From Crotophaga sulcirostris (Eukaryota > Chordata > Aves > Cuculiformes > Crotophagidae): DNA of 64,000 nt. Shown one piece after another: positions 27,948-41,169 of the stretch. The notes beneath the pieces were generated by a model. The model saw only the letters and a program-made list of their open reading frames with translations, was not told where the DNA came from and did not search any database. Every line of letters begins with the position of its first letter. Position 1 is the first letter of the stretch. Made by a program: the position numbers and the translations under genes. The DNA is taken from the NCBI GenBank assembly GCA_013397455.1, contig VYZB01000385.1, forward strand, positions 734,614 through 798,613. The letters are read 5' to 3'.

Positions 27948-29605
27948 TGGAGAAAGAAAGTTGCAGAAAGTACATAAGATATATAATATTTTCTTTTAAA
28001 GCTCTGGACAAAACTGTAGCTGACAGCCTAATCTGACAAAAGTAATTGCAAATGTTTGAGATGTTCTGTAGTTTACTTTTACATCTCCAAATCCCTGACC
28101 TAAGTAAAAATCTATACGCTCCAAAATTCTTCAAAGATTGCTTCAAACATTCTTCAGAGAGCAAGGATTTCCCCCTAGGACCATAGAGGCTGATGAATGA
28201 TGACCTTTTTTACAGCAAGGCTGCACATCAAATCCATTGATAGAAGATATAATAGGAAATTCAGATTTGGCTTCTGTTCGCAGCTAATCAACAAACATAG
28301 CAGGATGACAATTTACAGATCTACATCACTCTAGAGAAGACCACAAGGATTTAAGCTTTCTGCAAAACTGGTTTAAGGCTACTTATAATGAATGCAACTC
28401 CTAATTTTCTTCAGTTTTGAAAAACTTTTAAATTTACATGTTTATTGTACATTTTTTTAAAATCTCTGTTTTCAAGTACTATAGTAGTGAGATAATCTGA
28501 ATGCGAGACCTTCCCAAAAACCAGAGGTGTTATGTGGGTTTGTAGGTGCATCATAGAAAAGGTTCCTTTTACTGGGAGAGCAAATAGCCCAACACGACCT
28601 CAGAGAGGAGATTACATTCTGCCCAAAAAGCAAAGCCTGAAGCTTTGACATTTCCTCATCGTTAAGATTTCATAGAGCCTTTTGTAAAAGTCAGGGCCAT
28701 CCGTCCCTGCATGCTGGCTCAGTTCCAATCTCTGTAATTACTCCCCAACAGCTTAAATTCCACTTTGACTTTGAAATATCTCCCTGTTCTTTGGACAAAA
28801 TCCCTACAACTTTTTATTTGCCTAGCATTTCTGCTTTTTGTAGAGATTCTCAATCAAAAATAATAAATGGGCTTGTAGGGAAGAAAATCTTTTAATAAAT
28901 GTTAATAGATGAACTCAAGTTACAAATAGTTTACTAATTTAACCTAAGCAGGCTGGTTTTAGGCAGTAAACTGCAAATACAGTTGTTACAGAGCAATTTT
29001 TTTTCTTGTATTTTTTCTTAAGGTCTTCTGCTTTCCTATCACTATTTTGAGATTTGTATTTCCTCTGTCCCTCCTTCCAGCCTCCTTCATACAGCTGCTT
29101 TAAAAATCCATGTACAGAGACTGGCCTTGCTACTGATACAGAGAGCTTTGGAATCAAAACTCCAACATCTTCCAGACGCAACTACAACAAAAATATATGC
29201 AAGTCTGGACATAAATATATTTATCACACTTTTTATTTTGTTTGATTTTTAATACTACATTCAATGAAAATAATATTTGCCACACAAAATACTGCAAGCA
29301 GAAAGAGAACTCCAGGAATAACCATGAAGTTCTGCTTTGCCCTTTGGCCTTACCACAGACAGGGCCTGGATAATCCCCAAGTGCTGCTGGATTTCACTTT
29401 TAATTGGCAGATAGTGAATTTGGAGTCGCTTAGATTTGATAGAATAGTACCTCTGTGAAGGAAATAAATTTTTTACAGACAAAAAATACAGTAAAAATAT
29501 TAAATATATCACTCTACTGCTTTACACAGTATCTCACACTGTGTAGAGTCTCCTCTGCAGTCACCAGAACTTCCTAGCACAATGAAGTCTGAGCTTGAGA
29601 CAGTC

Positions 29606-29690
29606 CTAGACAGCTGGCCAAGGTCACACACCACACCTGTGACCAAAACAGGCAGACTGGCCAAACCTCTTCCAACTCCTGCCTGCTATG
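29606..29690 (+). repeat. possible ancient MIR-like SINE relic
   Basis: GGCCAAGGTCACACA, followed by GACCAAAACAGGCAGACTGG, resembles the 3' half of the amniote MIR consensus (a 'CCAAGGTCACACAGC ... CCCAGG..GTCTGG' type pattern). Divergence is high and the 5' half is not visible, so this rests on one good core plus loose order. Confidence 0.25.
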
Positions 29691-32600
29691 CCTTAATTCT
29701 CAAACCAATCTTCCTCTCACTATGACATTCAAAGTCTTCTGAGCTCTTTTAAATATTGATACAGTACATTAATTTCTAAAATATTTGGGATAATGTATAT
29801 TCTACAATGGTATGCATACAAAATATGAGTCATAACAAGAAGACAGAAAGGCCATTCACAGGGGCACTGGAGTCAGAAGCTGCTTAACAAGTAGCTCTAT
29901 GTCACAGTTTTCTCAATGCCAGAGTGCTGGGGCCAGGCCACTGGACCAGAAGATGGGAACTCCAGAAGGACTGCACAGCTTACAGCCAGGATTTGTGCAG
30001 CCCTCCCAGAAGCCTGGGAAATACACATTTTTAAAGTGTCCTTGTTAACTTAACTATTTTCTCACATGTTTACAGTCACAAAGAATTATAAAGAAAAATC
30101 CTTAGATAATTATTTTTTATGCTCCTTCTTGAATACACACTTGGGAGCTAAGGACATGTTAACTTGTTCCCCTTGAAATGCCAGTCCTTATCTATTGCTG
30201 CCTGATGTCCTGGCTGGTGAACAGGACACTTCTGCCAGCTGCAGCCACCATTTGCATCTTAGCTTTTTACTTTTTACCTTCAATACATCCCCTGCACCAA
30301 TATTCTAAATGTTTTTCTATGACATCTAGTGCTGAAATAATCCTGGGATTTCTTGCCACTTCCTACTTGGGACAAATATGTCCCATAGCCCATGCTCTTA
30401 GACAGCAACATGAAGTGAAGAATACTGCAGGCAGAATTGTAACAGATCAGATGCTGCAATTAACAGAAGCAGGTAAGCAGGAAAGAGTTCACAATGTGCT
30501 GCTGCTAAGCTAGAGTTATCGTGCAAAGTTGTTTATTCCCACTGTTGAAAGATGAAGGATTCCGAACATTCTCTCTCTGAGAGTATCAACAGCTAAAGAG
30601 CAACACTAGGAAACCTGTCAAAATAGCTGACTTAAACCATTTTTGCAGAATAAGTCTCCCTTTTACAACTCCCTAAGTTGGTAGTGAGTGTAAAGAAGCA
30701 CTCACAATTTTGACACCTAAAGTTGCTACACAGTAAAACACAAGGAACATCATGCAACTTGCCTCTATGGGTTGTCATACAGAAAAGGGTACAGCTGTCA
30801 TCTTTGATTGGACTTCTAGTATCTACCTCCTTTAGTAAGAGATTTGGGAGACAAGAAGCCACCAAAAAGGAGCACCTGAGATAATTAATTACCTGCCACT
30901 AACTTCAGCTGTTCCAGATGTGCTGCTTAAGTGACTTCACGTCCTGTTCTCCCTGCTGACTCCACAAGATTTAGACAGCACCATCTGCCCCATTCCCACA
31001 CTTTAGTTCATAAGACTTTTTGTATATTTTAAGACAGCTTTAGTCAAGGACTTGGTCACCAGAAGCTTCTGCAGCTTTGCACAGGTGACAAGTTTATTTC
31101 AATTGAAATATTGAAAGTTACAGTCTGCCTCAGTCATCCGCTTGCTTCTGTCTCCGACATTGCATTCTGCCATGCAAACCAGAATAAAAAATAATGTTTC
31201 CGTGGCACCAACCAGCAGTACTGACAGAGTGATGGGTAACTAAAAGAACATTAGTGTAGTCTTGTTAATTTGACTTATGAGCATAATTTCAACTAATCAA
31301 TTACATAGTGAATCAGATACCTCCACAACTAGGCTCAGTAAAGGCCCTTTAATTATCTTTGGCATCTGCAGCAAACAGCTCCTGCACTATGTGTTCCTCA
31401 TTCCCATCAGTGTAACTTTATATTTTTTTTGGCTTTCATAAAACAGAAGTTATCACGTCAGCATCTCTGTGAACCTGTGAGCAACAAAGTGAGATAGCTT
31501 GTGCAGCAGGAGTTAAGAGCATATTTTCCTGGAGACAGTTTAAGCAGAGTTCACATCAGCCATGCTGCCAGCTCACTGGGGCATCTCCCTTGATTATAGA
31601 TGTTTTATCTCAGAAAATTGTCAGGAGATAATTCTGCCTCACTTGTCAAAACAAAGAGTATCTAAAACTTTGAACGGCAACACTCGTACCTAAGTAAGAA
31701 ACTAAAATAAATATACCTGATTCAGCATTAGTCAGAACACAAAAGGGCTCAAAGGTTTATTAAATTAAAATTGAATCTGATTTCATTCTTTCATACAGAC
31801 CAGCATAATTGTTGGCTATGTTAAACATCAGAATTCAATCCATTAATTATTAATTTAATAAATTCAGAATAACAGAGCTGATAAATGCCAGTAACATAGC
31901 ATCTAAATTTGAAGAAAAATTAAGCAAAGCAATAAAATCCCATAGTTCACAATAAAAGTATGACTCCCTTGCACTGAGGTGAGCTGCACTCCCAGGGCTG
32001 CACCAGACACTGCATTCTGAAAATGTCATTGTGTAACGATGCAGTTCACTCACCTGCCAGGCAAAAATCCACAAGAAGGAACCTTTAGAGAAAAGTCCAT
32101 CATGATGAATATAAGCAATTACTAATTACATATTTTTTTCTGTTGCATACTTCTAGACCTTTGGAACGTGGCCACTGTTTTAGAATAGCCTGCAGTATGC
32201 CACAGTACATGAGTTGAAGTAATTGTCCTCAGAAAATAGGGCTGTTTATATTACCTACATTTTCTTTTGGAATATTTATAACTGTGCCACTAGTGCACTG
32301 TGGTGTGGATGAACGATCTGTATTTCATATTGATCTTAGGGAACTCAGCAAAGGCTTTCTTTAATCTATAATTAAAAATTAAAACCTTTAGGGGAGCTAT
32401 TCATTTGACAGTTTTCTTCCTCCTGCCCTCTTCCAGTAATTAAGTTCTGCTAGCACTTTCAATTTTTATAAGGACTCAGCTTATTATATTTTTTTTCATA
32501 TTTATTGCCACAATAGAGCAAAGCCTTATGTGACAGAACAACTTCCATTTTAAGAATCCATACATGGCAATACTGACAATGTATTTAAAGTGTTTCTTAT

Positions 32601-34918
32601 TACCAAGCTGTATTCTTTCAAAAATCTGTATTGCATATCCATCTGACTTTACACTATACCTGTTATAAGTAAAATCTACAGTTTGTAGAAAGAAGATTGT
32701 AGATATCACCATTCTGAATTCCATTTTGTTAGTTTAAAACTGCGCGGTTTTACCTAGTAAATTCAATCTACCTGACTGTAAAAAGAAAGCACTGATACCA
32801 CAAAGCAACACCTAGTTATCACTTTACAGTCAGAGACATGCACAGATCAAGTCTCAATGTTTTGTGCAAGAGTATTCTGTCTGCGCAGCCCCAAAGGGAC
32901 TAATGCTGATCTTTGTATTAACCACACTTCCTACCCAAAGAGCTCAGAGCACATCTCTAGGGCCAAACATAATTCTCCCCATTTCCCAGGTGGGCTAGGA
33001 CTCCATGACTAGCTCAAGACCCAATTCTAAATAAACAAGTATTTCTCTAGATTTTCACCAAACCTTTTCACATTAGACCAGTTAATATGCAGAAACACAA
33101 GCAATCAGTAATGTCAAACAAGTAAGGTATCAAACTCCCTTGTGGCCCCAAATACATTTGACTTTCATCACTGCTTGTCAACTCTGAGATTGTTTGTTTA
33201 CAATAGAGAAATGTGGCACTTGGCACTTCCCTTATTAGAGTGGGAGCTCAGGAGGAGAACAGCTCTGCAGCAGTGCCCGCCTGTGGATAGGATAGTGGCA
33301 CGCAGGGCTGGCCACTGCAGGGCTTGCTGGAAGTCACAGCTACAAAGCAGCTACAAGCCTTCCCCAAACCTGTCATTAATTACAACCATAGGACTTAAAA
33401 ATTAATAGTACAGATAGGATCTGAGTAACCCCCTGGTGTGTTACACGTTTTTTCTAAAAGACTCTCAGTCACTAGCCTGCAAAATGCTATAGGAGAGACA
33501 AAAATTATTTTAGTTAAACAGCCAGGGAGACACAAAGGATCACAGCTAAAGCAAGCAAATCACTGTGCTGCTGCATTTTAGTGAGCATTTTAGAATTTCA
33601 GGCCAGACTACCTTTTTTTTTTTGTCAGTACTGATAAAGAAACATTAAAGAGTTTAGATTTTAGCCAGATTTAGAGTGTCGAACCCTGGAGCTAAAATGT
33701 TCAATGTCATCAGCATTCTTCCCACTTTTATAACATTTATTTGAATGCAAAGCAAAGCTAAAGGCTCTAACAGGCACTCAAACAAAATAAAGTAGGTATT
33801 TAGAAAGACTCATTGGCATACATTTTCATGCCATACTAAGAGGTTAAATATATGTGCATGGGTAACATAATTAGTCAAAACAATTCTGATGAAGGAGATG
33901 ATAAATATATTTTTGATCATAAACAGAAGAACATGGAAGTTAATGTGTATTATCCAGGAGGGAAGGTTGTTAATTTAAAACGTGAGTGCACAGAGGTAAA
34001 AATCAAGTACCTGGTGAATCTGGTGCCAGCATTGCCCACAACAGTTAGTTTCCTTATCAGTTCAAATTTAAAAACATACTATTTTGAAAGACATTTTAAC
34101 TTCTTATGAAATGGAATGAGAACATGAATACAGTGAAGTAATCTCAGCACAAACCCAAATCCTGTGACACCGACAATGCCCTGAGGATCACAGCCATAGC
34201 TTCAGAAAATATATGACCTTTTTTTTTCAAGAGAGTGCTTCGCTGTTTCGATTCATACCCTTGCATATTTATGAAGCTCAAGAAGGAAGTGAGGAATCTA
34301 CTTTGCAGGAGAGTAACATGTAAACGGGATGCTGGGCCTGCTTATTTTACCTGGGATAGGAGGACTACAGGAAAATATTCTTGTAATCTAACAGACAGTG
34401 ATCACTACAGTTACAGTGTTTAGACATAAAATGATACATGCCAAGGCTCTGTTTCTATGGGTTTTCCCCTCTGATATCTTTTACATTATGCTACTTCTTA
34501 TTTTTCTGAACTGAGGCAACAAGGCTGTCTTAAACCCTTCCACTAACATATGCCAGAAGAATAAAATTACACATTTTGGCTGTTTGGGGTTTTTTACTGG
34601 AGGCTGCTTTTCTTCTTTATCATTCCTTTTTCAAGGATGAATTTTTAAATTACTGGACATATTAGGATATATATTCTTCTCCTCTGATTGCCATATATTA
34701 CAAAATCTGAAACAGGTCAATACTTTGAAATGTATCTGTTTCGCCACTTTAAAGCCAAAAGGCACCGAAGGCTTCCAATCTGCAAAGCCAGGTTTCATTG
34801 AAACAAAACATAAGGAAAACTAGATCAAGGTCACTTTTTAAAGAAAGAAAACACAGACCTGCTGGGGTGGACAGATTAAAATTAAATTAAATGAGAACAA
34901 ACCCTTTTCCCTTCCTAC

Positions 34919-35053
34919 CGAGTCCTTGCACAGTGCTTCTTTCCACTGCTCTTCACTTCCTAATAGAGCAATTTTCAGTTCTTTCTGATATACAACAAAT
35001 TCCCCAGGGCCATAAACAGCCCCTGTAGATGGGCTCTCCTCTCTCTCAGCCAT
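34919..35053 (-). other. candidate first coding exon, 45 codons (unrecognised)
   Basis: On the - strand an ATG (35051-35053) with G at +4 opens 45 codons that end exactly at a codon boundary. There, CG|GTAGGAAG gives a fair splice donor (GT at + 34917-34918). The peptide starts MAEREESPSTGAVYGPGE and ends SEEQWKEALCKDS. It is hydrophilic and charged, with no low-complexity sequence. The frame is open about 40 more codons upstream to a TGA, so it could also be an internal exon, but no pyrimidine-rich acceptor is seen. I do not recognise a family. Another strong donor (GAGG|GTAAGTTT, - strand) lies ~300 bases upstream near 35380. It is either a real exon of a - strand gene or chance. Confidence 0.25.
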
Positions 35054-37155
35054 AGGACTGGCTTTGGGCTTTCTCCTGCTGCAGGTTTCTCGTGGGCTGT
35101 GCCTCTCACCAGGGCTGCTTGCCCAACTGCCCTGTGTAAATGCAGCCTCCCCTTCCTCACAGCGGCACAGTCAGGCAGACACATCACCCTACCACGTGGC
35201 TGAAGCTGCCTGTGCATAGCTGTAATGCTACCACACCGTAAATGCTGCTCTGACATCCCTTGCACATACAAAAACATTATTTCTGGCTCTATAGCCCTTC
35301 AGAACAAGCATGTTCCCAAGTTATCCAGTGAAGAAGCTCTCCCTCTTTGCTAAGATGCCAGCAGAAATGCTAAACTTACCCTCTGCACCTTTCATAGGTG
35401 TAGCCCAGGGGAAAGACTGAACCTGCAGGGCCACATGAAAATGTGCTACAGTGAAAAGAGAGAATGTAACACGCAGTCCTGTTCAGGCCACACGTACACA
35501 ATCAACACAAGCTGTATAAAAGGCATTATTGCATGGAAAGCAATACAGGCCACAGTTTCAATTACATGGAGTATCATTCTACTATGTCAATTTACACTAC
35601 ATTTACTCATGGCAAATGCATGATTCTGTAAGTAAAAATATTTTCATAGCACTAAAATTAATGCTGCTTTGTTTCACTGTACCTGACAAAGCAGCAGTCA
35701 TGGAGAAATTGCACTGAAGCAGCAGAGAAGAGTGCATGTGTTGACCTTGTGAATGGGAGGCAAGTAAATCTCTATGGTTTTATTTTTCTTCTAGAGAACT
35801 TCTACGTTCTGCTGCTTCAATGCCTCTTTGCATGACTCAATGATCCTTGATTCCAAAGGGACATAAACCTTGGCAACTTTTTCTGTTGTTTCCTTATTTT
35901 CTCTTAGCTGTTATTGTGAAGATTTTGGTTTTTTATTTTGACCCATCAGAAGAAAAATCAATCTTACCGAAGAAAAGCAGAGAACTGCCTACTGACAATC
36001 AATGTTCATTTGACTTTTTCCTATTATTTAGAAGACAGCAAATGCCTCATTCTACTGTAATACTACTTGTATTAACATCAAGCATTCTCCAAGGTTTTCC
36101 ATTTTACTACTTAAGCTTGAAGATTTCCTTTTCTGTCAGTTCAGATTCTGCAGTGGTTGTACCATATGTGAAAGCAAATATTGCAGATTTTCTGTCCAGT
36201 GATCAAGATATAACCGAGTTATAAATCAAACCTCAGATGGACTGAAGCAAAAAATCTTCATTAGATAAAAGGACTTGAAAAACTATATAATTCAGAGTGG
36301 CATCTCATGTCCAAATACAGCCATTTGCATATCCCCAGGATGGAATCTGACCCAGGAACCTGCTGTGAATATTTGGCACAGGTGATCTGTGCACGGGCAA
36401 TAAATTCAGTGCTTCTGATACGTACTGTGTTTGCTAGCAGGGCCCATATACAGCAGCCCTCTCTGGCATGGCAGGGGGTTGTACAGCCTGTTGTGGTGTT
36501 TGGAGCACACATGGATGAGAAATGAGTAGAGGAGACCTTCCTACATCCTGGCCTTCCCTGGCTTTGTCCAAGCAAACTTTTCAAATCTTCTTCTATCTGT
36601 CAGTCTGTTACCATCAGTTAGTAAACACTGGCAAATAAGTTAGAAAACACAGAAAAAAATTCTCATCCGGTTAAGAACCCAGATTCCAATTAAAAAACTT
36701 GGAAAATGGTCTGAGGTAGAGTAAATCATGCCATAAAAAATAATTTGCACTGAAAAATTTGCAGAAACCAATATATTCTCAGTAAGTTTCCTCACATGAA
36801 TATGCAGAGCTCATTAAATTAAGGAAGGAGATACAAAATCAACAACAAAGGATATGAAGATTAATTAAATTCAATCATCATGGTATATATTGTTCTTTTT
36901 TTCTCCTAGGATCAAACAATAAAGTTGATTTTAAAATTCTGTTCATCACCTATATTAAAATTGATCATCAAAAAACCTTGATTTTCCTCCCCTTTGGTAG
37001 ACTCTCTGATGAGCAGAAAGGACAGCATTATAACTGACATGTCAACAATACTGTAAATGGCTTTTCATACTTCAGAGGTGACAAGGATGTAATTGAAATT
37101 CCATGCTTAAAAGGCAAGGCAAAGGGAGCAAGACAGCTGCTATAACTAGATCTGC

Positions 37156-37174
37156 TATAAATAAATAAATAAAT
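37156..37174. repeat. (AAAT)n microsatellite
   Basis: About four and a half units of ATAA/AAAT in a row. Confidence 0.8.
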
Positions 37175-37993
37175 AGAAGCAACTTTTCTGAGAAACAGGA
37201 TACAAGTCCCCAAAGGGCAAGAAGTGGCTTCATTAATAGTGGCAACAGTGTCACAGTGAGTAACGACAAATACTACTCCTTGTGCTTGCAAACAAAACCA
37301 AGAGCAGCATTTTTAGGGTCCTTTCAAAGTATACACTGCAGAAATCTCACTGGGTACCGTTAGATCGCAGCAAACGATTTTTTAGTTCCTTAAAATCTGT
37401 TCACTTAATTCAGGTATTTTCAGAGTGAAATCACAAAAGATGAGCTCAACAAAATGGACCAGTAGAGTAGTCTGTCTCTAGCCTAGCACAGTTAAGAACT
37501 GAGTGAGAGGAGTTCTAGCCTTTAAACTCAGGAAATGCTATGACTACTTCAGTTTCCTGGAGTGGACTCTCAGGGTCTCAGTGGAGGGTACCAAGTGCCT
37601 TTTGGTGAGGAGCCCATGCCAGAGACCACCACGCTGCTCTGACCCTGCAACCCTACTCCAGGGAGCACAGAATAAGAGCTGACAAACCCAGCCTGGCAGG
37701 GAAGGTGCTCTTTGTTCAAAAGTGGCTCTGTTCCTCAACAAACAAAGACAAAAAAAAAATCCATGAGAAAAATGCCAATCCAGCAAAATTCTGCAAGGAT
37801 AAGTCAGTTTAGTCAGCTCTAATGACTGAAGCTTTCTGGCTTCTTGCCCACTCTCCTGTCTCCTTGCCATCCCATATGTCCTAGTTCATAGCATTTCCCA
37901 GTTTCCTGCAACAAAACTGGCAGCTTGGAAGTGCCATCCCAGGGCGTCGTCCCTGCAAAGGTACAAAAAGGGCAGGCATCAGGGGTCGCTATC

Positions 37994-38022
37994 TATTATT
38001 ATTATTATTGTTGTTATTATTT
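37994..38022. repeat. (ATT)n microsatellite with TTG interruptions
   Basis: TATTATTATTATTATT is followed by GTTGTT and TATTATT. It is a trinucleotide repeat of about nine units. Confidence 0.8.
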
Positions 38023-38450
38023 TAATAGAAACATCCAAGTGCCAATGAAGAGCATGCTGAGTATCCAGGTGTCTTCAGGAATGCCTCTACCTCCCATTAC
38101 ACCAAAGCCCTGAACTCCAATATAAGCAGTTAAGGGAAGGGGCCCTCAAGAATATTATTCATTTCCTCACTAGACACATAATTACAATTAGAAGAGATGT
38201 TTAAAGCCTAATTAGCTACTGTCAGAACTTCACTAACCACTGTCAAAAGCAACCAGAGAAAATTAGCAGTGCTGATGTTTTGTATAGTCATTTCTAAATA
38301 TTTTCTTTCATTAAAAAAAGAGATTTTTCTCCGGTAAGATGATGGGGGAAATACAACAGAAAGAAGAAGAACGGAGAGGATTTAACTTAACAGAAAGAAA
38401 TTAGAGCTTTTCTCCCCATAAAGAAACATGTTTTGTTACTGCCACAAGAC

Positions 38451-38701
38451 TTAGATTCACAGTAGATTCACAGTATCACAAGGTTGGAAAGGACCTCTGA
38501 GATCATCGAGTCCAACCTATAAGCCAACACTAACACCAACCCATCATCTAAACCATGGCACTGAGTGCCTCATCCAAGTCTCCCCTTAAACACCTCCAGG
38601 GTTGGCGACTCCACCACTTCCCTGGGCAGCGCATTCCAATGGTTAATTACCCCTTCAGTGAAGAACTTTTTCCTAATATCAAGCCTCCTAATATCAAGAT
38701 T
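38451..38701 (-). mobile_element. CR1 retrotransposon 3' end, longest copy in the window
   Basis: The + strand shows the reverse complement of a CR1 3' end: CACAAGGTTGGAAAGGACCT, GATCATCGAGTCCAACC, CATGGCACTGAGTGCCTCAT, CTTCCCTGGGCAGCGCATTC and GAAGAACTTTTTCCTAATAT. The element is therefore on the - strand, with its 3' end at the left and its 5' cut near 38701. It keeps the 57-base segment missing from the 4 kb copy. Its 3' tail is odd: an 11-base unit AGATTCACAGT is repeated twice (38454-38475) instead of a plain GTGATACT tail. At the 5' side CCTAATATCAAG is duplicated (38672-38683, 38687-38698). Confidence 0.95.
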
Positions 38702-40896
38702 CTAACTGAAGAGGCTTAATCTGTTCAAAAGAGGTGCTGGGGAAACAGAAATGTGACTTAATCAGAAAGGACGAGCATTCTTTTCTAGTCTGAAACTAGA
38801 AACAAGAGATGTATCATAAATCTACAGGCACAGATATTTTGCCCTCATTCCCAAGACCAAGGAGAGAGCAAGCCTTCTACCAGTCCTGCAGTTTTCCATG
38901 AAGCAAAGACAGAGCAGTAAAAAAGTAAGATAATTCTCAGTCTGAAAGTTATCAAGGACACCCAAAACCCTTCCTCTTCCCTCTGCTCTTCTCTTTGCAG
39001 CATACAGGGACAGGCTCCTACCCTGCAAACCTCCCTGCCCTTGTGCAGCCACACAAGTGCGGCCACTCACAGCCTCCATGTTCAAAATATCTCTCTGAAA
39101 TTAAAGTTATTTTTTTGGCTTATGTTTTTCCAGGAGCTACCTAAAACTTTTTGCATGTTTCTGAGTTTAAACATGAAGTCAGCAAAAGCTGAGAGGACTT
39201 TGGCTCAGCATCAGCAATAATCCATGTAAGAACTAGCAGAAATTCTGAACCCAAAATAGATTAATTTGGTTTAATCTATTAAATTAAAATATCAGACTAC
39301 TGAGAATATTTCAATAGAAAAAGATACAGCATGATGGTATTTCTGATCTACACCTCATTTGCATTCCTATTTGAAAAAGGATCATCCTAACTTCTTTAAT
39401 TCAGTATTAAATACAGATGCTTAATCAAAATACTGTTATCAAATAGTGTAAGGTTTCTGTAAGTATTTATTTCATTATGTAATGAAAAGTATTTGTCCCT
39501 ATTAAACTGAAGTTAAATATTTATATGCACATATATGCATCTAAAGGGAAAAGCTGAGTATCATGGCGTAACCAATGGACCTTGCTCCAGTAAAGCTTGA
39601 TAAGAACTAGTCAAGAAAATGGGAAAATTGTTCCATTTCAGGAGTGAACAAAATCTGCAGAATATATTTCATAAGTACTTTGGTCAAAGGCTCAAAGCTA
39701 GTGCTAAAACAAATAATGTGAGCCCATTATCGGTTCCATCAGAGAACTTAACTCTAGCATCTCATTGTGCATCTCATCACTTTTAATTCTTCGATTTCTA
39801 CAGCCTAGACCTTGGCCACGCAGCAGCATCCAGAAGCATACTAAAGATTCACAGAAATAAGTATCTCAGTGCCAGCAAGGCTTGAGGAAACACCTTGAAT
39901 TTGAGTAATATTGGCAATTCATTCTGGTGTTCTTTATGTACTGTTGGTTTAACAGAAATTAACTACACTTAAGTCATATGTAGTTTAGTTATTTAAACTA
40001 CAATCTAAAAAACTCCTTTGTTTATAAGATATACACAGTCTTTCCTTTTGAGAAATATTTCTGCAGTTCTCTTTCTTGATACTCAATTCGTTTACAGAGT
40101 TATAATCAAAACCTACTTCATTTACAATACCTGTTTGGTATCTAATCTATTCAATACAATAGCAAGTTATAGATGTGCAATTTCATATCTGTAAGATAAA
40201 ATAAATGTTAGTCACCTAGGCATGGTTTAGTGCACATACAATGTGTAGGTTAACATCAGTCTTAAGAAAGATTTGGACTGCTATAGGTAATTAAGAATCT
40301 TGCTGTGCTCCCTATCAGAGTAGGGAATCAGGATGCAATGCAACCAGAAGAGAGTATTGAGGGTGCCTGTGGTACTTATAGAACTCCTAAATCATTTTCA
40401 GAGGTATCTGATTAAGAAGAGTATTTTAAACGTGTAACAGAAAAGTTTTCCAATTTAATTTACTATTAGATAAGGTGTTGGCTTGACATTGGGCCCCTGT
40501 TTCACTGGTTTTCATTGTTCATCACAGGTATTTGCTTTCACCCAGTCCTTCAGGCTCAGTAAATGCCTTTCTGCACTGATGAGATACACTGACAGCTGAT
40601 GTTCTGGCTTCCTGTACGTCTTGCAAAAAAATCAAAACTGAATAATATGTGAATGCTTCTCTGCAAAGCGTAAGCCCTAGCGTAAGTCAGTTCCTGTCAA
40701 ATTCCAGAAGGAAAAACCTTTGGGAATCTATGATCTGGTGTTACAGAAAAATGTATTTTGGAAGGAAGCTCCAAAGGTCTAGTTCACTTTCTTGCTGAAA
40801 GCAGGGCTAACGGGAATGATTCTTTTTTCCTGAGATATTACCTTACATTAAATCACATTAGCACATGTAACAGGGATTAGGTCCCCAAAAATGTCA

Positions 40897-40915
40897 GGGT
40901 GGGGTTGGGTGGGGG
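40897..40915 (+). other. G-quadruplex motif
   Basis: GGG-T-GGGG-TT-GGG-T-GGGGG: four G tracts of at least three with loops of 1, 2 and 1 bases. It meets the usual G3+N1-7 rule with very short loops, which favours a stable parallel fold. Confidence 0.6.
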
Positions 40916-41152
40916 TGTCAAATAAAACATATTTAAAGATCAGCTATTCCAGCATGAATCCATGTTTTCATGCAAATGAAACTATCCCACTCTGCATAAC
41001 TTGCCTACTGAATACTAAGTTTGTTCCCCACCCACACAGCTGTGAGTAGTTGCTTTCCCAAGTAGGATTTTTCCAGGAAAGGAGGGTCATGTATTGGTAT
41101 TCCACCTGAAAAAACACTCACACCCTTTTAACTGTTCTTCCTCCAGTAGGCT

Positions 41153-41169
41153 GGGGGTGGGGGGGAGGG
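41153..41169 (+). other. G-quadruplex motif
   Basis: GGGGG-T-GGGGGGG-A-GGG. The seven-G tract can be split as GGG-G-GGG, giving four tracts with single-base loops. It lies about 240 bases from the motif at 40897-40915, on the same strand. Confidence 0.5.

Larger units (their letters stand above)
20226..34918. other. non-coding sequence, no gene recognised
   Basis: Nearly 15 kb with short frames only (at most 116 codons, at 22543-22893 in a GC-rich patch). There is one plausible MIR-like relic near 29.6 kb, a G11 run and a short tandem duplication. No RNA gene or convincing exon was seen. Confidence 0.55.
35054..38450. other. non-coding sequence, no gene recognised
   Basis: The longest frame (35847-36224 +, 125 codons) is rich in F, L, S and I from AT-rich codons and shows no domain. 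A moderately GC-rich patch at 35050-35230 borders the candidate exon. Two microsatellites lie near 37.2 and 38.0 kb. Confidence 0.55.

Noticed and set aside
35847..36224. + strand 125-codon frame with two hydrophobic stretches that could suggest a membrane protein.
   Set aside because: The hydrophobicity comes from TTT/TTA/CTT-rich DNA. There is no family resemblance, promoter or splice signal.
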